Shown here: positions 63,334-64,000 of the stretch, one piece after another
Numbering within the stretch: position 1 is the first letter of the stretch
Layout: each line of letters starts with the position of its first letter
Assembly (NCBI GenBank): GCA_048595745.1
Contig: CP184361.1
Reading direction: 5' to 3' (one strand)
Source: Aquipseudomonas alcaligenes_A
Lineage (GTDB): Bacteria; Pseudomonadota; Gammaproteobacteria; Pseudomonadales; Pseudomonadaceae
Length of the DNA: 64,000 bases
Notes under the pieces: model-generated
Told to the model about the DNA's origin: nothing
The model's input: the letters and a program-made list of their open reading frames with translations, nothing else
Databases searched by the model: none
Program-made: the position numbers and the translations under genes

Positions 63334-64000
63334 ATGCGTCGCCTGACCCAAGCTCGCGTCCTGTTGCCCACCCTGGCACTGCTCATCCTCGTGGCCCTGC
63401 TGCTGGTTGCCCAGCAGTGGCGCCTGTTCGAACGCGGCTGGTTCGTGGTGCAAGAATGGCGCCATGCTGCGGAATGGCGCGACAAATCGATCTGGCTACC
63501 GGACTATCGCGCCACCCTCCAGGGCCGACCGATCGAAGGCCTGAGTGCCGATGTATCGGCACTGACCTACGATCCGGATCGCCGCACCCTGTTTACCGTG
63601 ACCAACAAGAACCCGGAAATCATCGAGCTGTCGCTGGACGGCAAGATCCTGCGCCGCGTGCCCTTGGTCGGCTTCGGCGACCCCGAGGCGATCGAGTACA
63701 TCAGCCCCGGGCTCTACGTGATCACCGACGAGCGCCAGCAGCGCCTGTTCCGCGTGCACCTGGGCGATGAAACGCAGTTTGTCGATGCCGCCGAATCCGA
63801 GCAGCTGTCACTGGGTATCGGCCTGAACGGCAACAAGGGTTTCGAGGGCCTGGCCTACGATGCCAGCAACCATCGCCTGTTCGCCGCCAAGGAGCGCGAC
63901 CCGGTGAGCATCTACGAAATCCACGGTTTCCCGCACACCAACCCGGACAAGCCCTTCGCCGTGCATGTGGTGGAGGACCCCAAGCGCGATGCCCGCCTGT
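63334..64000 (+). CDS. SdiA-regulated (YjiK-like) protein, cut by the window end
   Basis: The visible 222 codons begin MRRLTQARVLLPTLALLILV and include a membrane anchor (about 9-27). SIWLPDYRATLQGRPIEGLS, LTYDPDRRTLFTVTNKNPEI and NGNKGFEGLAYDA parallel the gene at 54114-55037 segment by segment. The 3' end lies beyond the window. Function is unknown. Confidence 0.8.
   Translation, partial: MRRLTQARVLLPTLALLILVALLLVAQQWRLFERGWFVVQEWRHAAEWRDKSIWLPDYRATLQGRPIEGLSADVSALTYDPDRRTLFTVTNKNPEIIELSLDGKILRRVPLVGFGDPEAIEYISPGLYVITDERQQRLFRVHLGDETQFVDAAESEQLSLGIGLNGNKGFEGLAYDASNHRLFAAKERDPVSIYEIHGFPHTNPDKPFAVHVVEDPKRDARL

Overview
The window is GC-rich, tightly packed chromosomal DNA. The gene content and order are those of a Pseudomonas: rimB-rimK, ompR/envZ (amgRS), tex, gshA, argA, argE, gcvTHP, ygfB-pepP-ubiH, zapA with 6S RNA and ygfA, rho, trxA, ppx. 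From memory, the order matches the P. aeruginosa PAO1 stretch around PA5192-PA5241. Differences in detail suggest a related but different Pseudomonas species. I see no prophage, integron, insertion sequence, tRNA, rRNA or CRISPR array.

Layout. 1-5400: start of pckA, the heat-shock genes hslO and hslR, the S6-modification pair rimB-rimK and the envelope-stress two-component system. 5550-10400: tex, a hot-dog thioesterase, gshA and a small protein resembling ribosome modulation factor. 10400-14700: argA, argE and a Pit phosphate transporter. 15000-21000: a CYTH-CHAD protein, an orphan GspE/PilB-type ATPase, an SPFH/NfeD pair and a lipoprotein hydrolase. 21000-25600: the glycine cleavage operon gcvT-gcvH-gcvP, with hairpins between its genes. 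25600-28500: an iron ABC permease and binding protein without an ATPase gene. 28500-35700: the ubiquinone operon ygfB-pepP-ubiH-DUF4442-ubiI-like, divergent from zapB-like/zapA/6S RNA/ygfA, then a 42-residue membrane protein and an EVE-domain protein. 35700-42600: a diguanylate cyclase and a YhiI-RbbA-YhhJ type ABC system. 42600-50400: a FliL-like protein, a quinone oxidoreductase, a flavin/ferredoxin reductase, ubiD, rho, trxA and ppx.

After ppx the order no longer follows PAO1 and jumps to genes that correspond to PA0316-PA0326: serA, D-2-hydroxyglutarate dehydrogenase, a fumarylacetoacetate-hydrolase family protein, an SdiA-regulated protein, an acetylpolyamine amidohydrolase and a spermidine/putrescine ABC transporter. 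The end holds an AT-richer orphan gene, a third UbiH-family monooxygenase, an AraC-family regulator and a second, truncated SdiA-regulated paralog.

Main points for a second look: serA carries a single-base insertion that splits it into two frames. A 30-bp near-perfect palindrome overlaps a promoter between serA and its metabolic partner. A hairpin covers the translation start region of gcvP. Two 15-bp direct repeats 20 bp apart lie between the polyamine operon and the orphan gene. A family of palindromes built on CCCTCTCCC/GGGAGAGGG recurs in five intergenic spaces. I did not find a clearly new multi-gene system; the least explained genes are the orphan at 60242-60943, the 42-residue protein at 34872-35000 and the RMF-like protein at 10146-10355.
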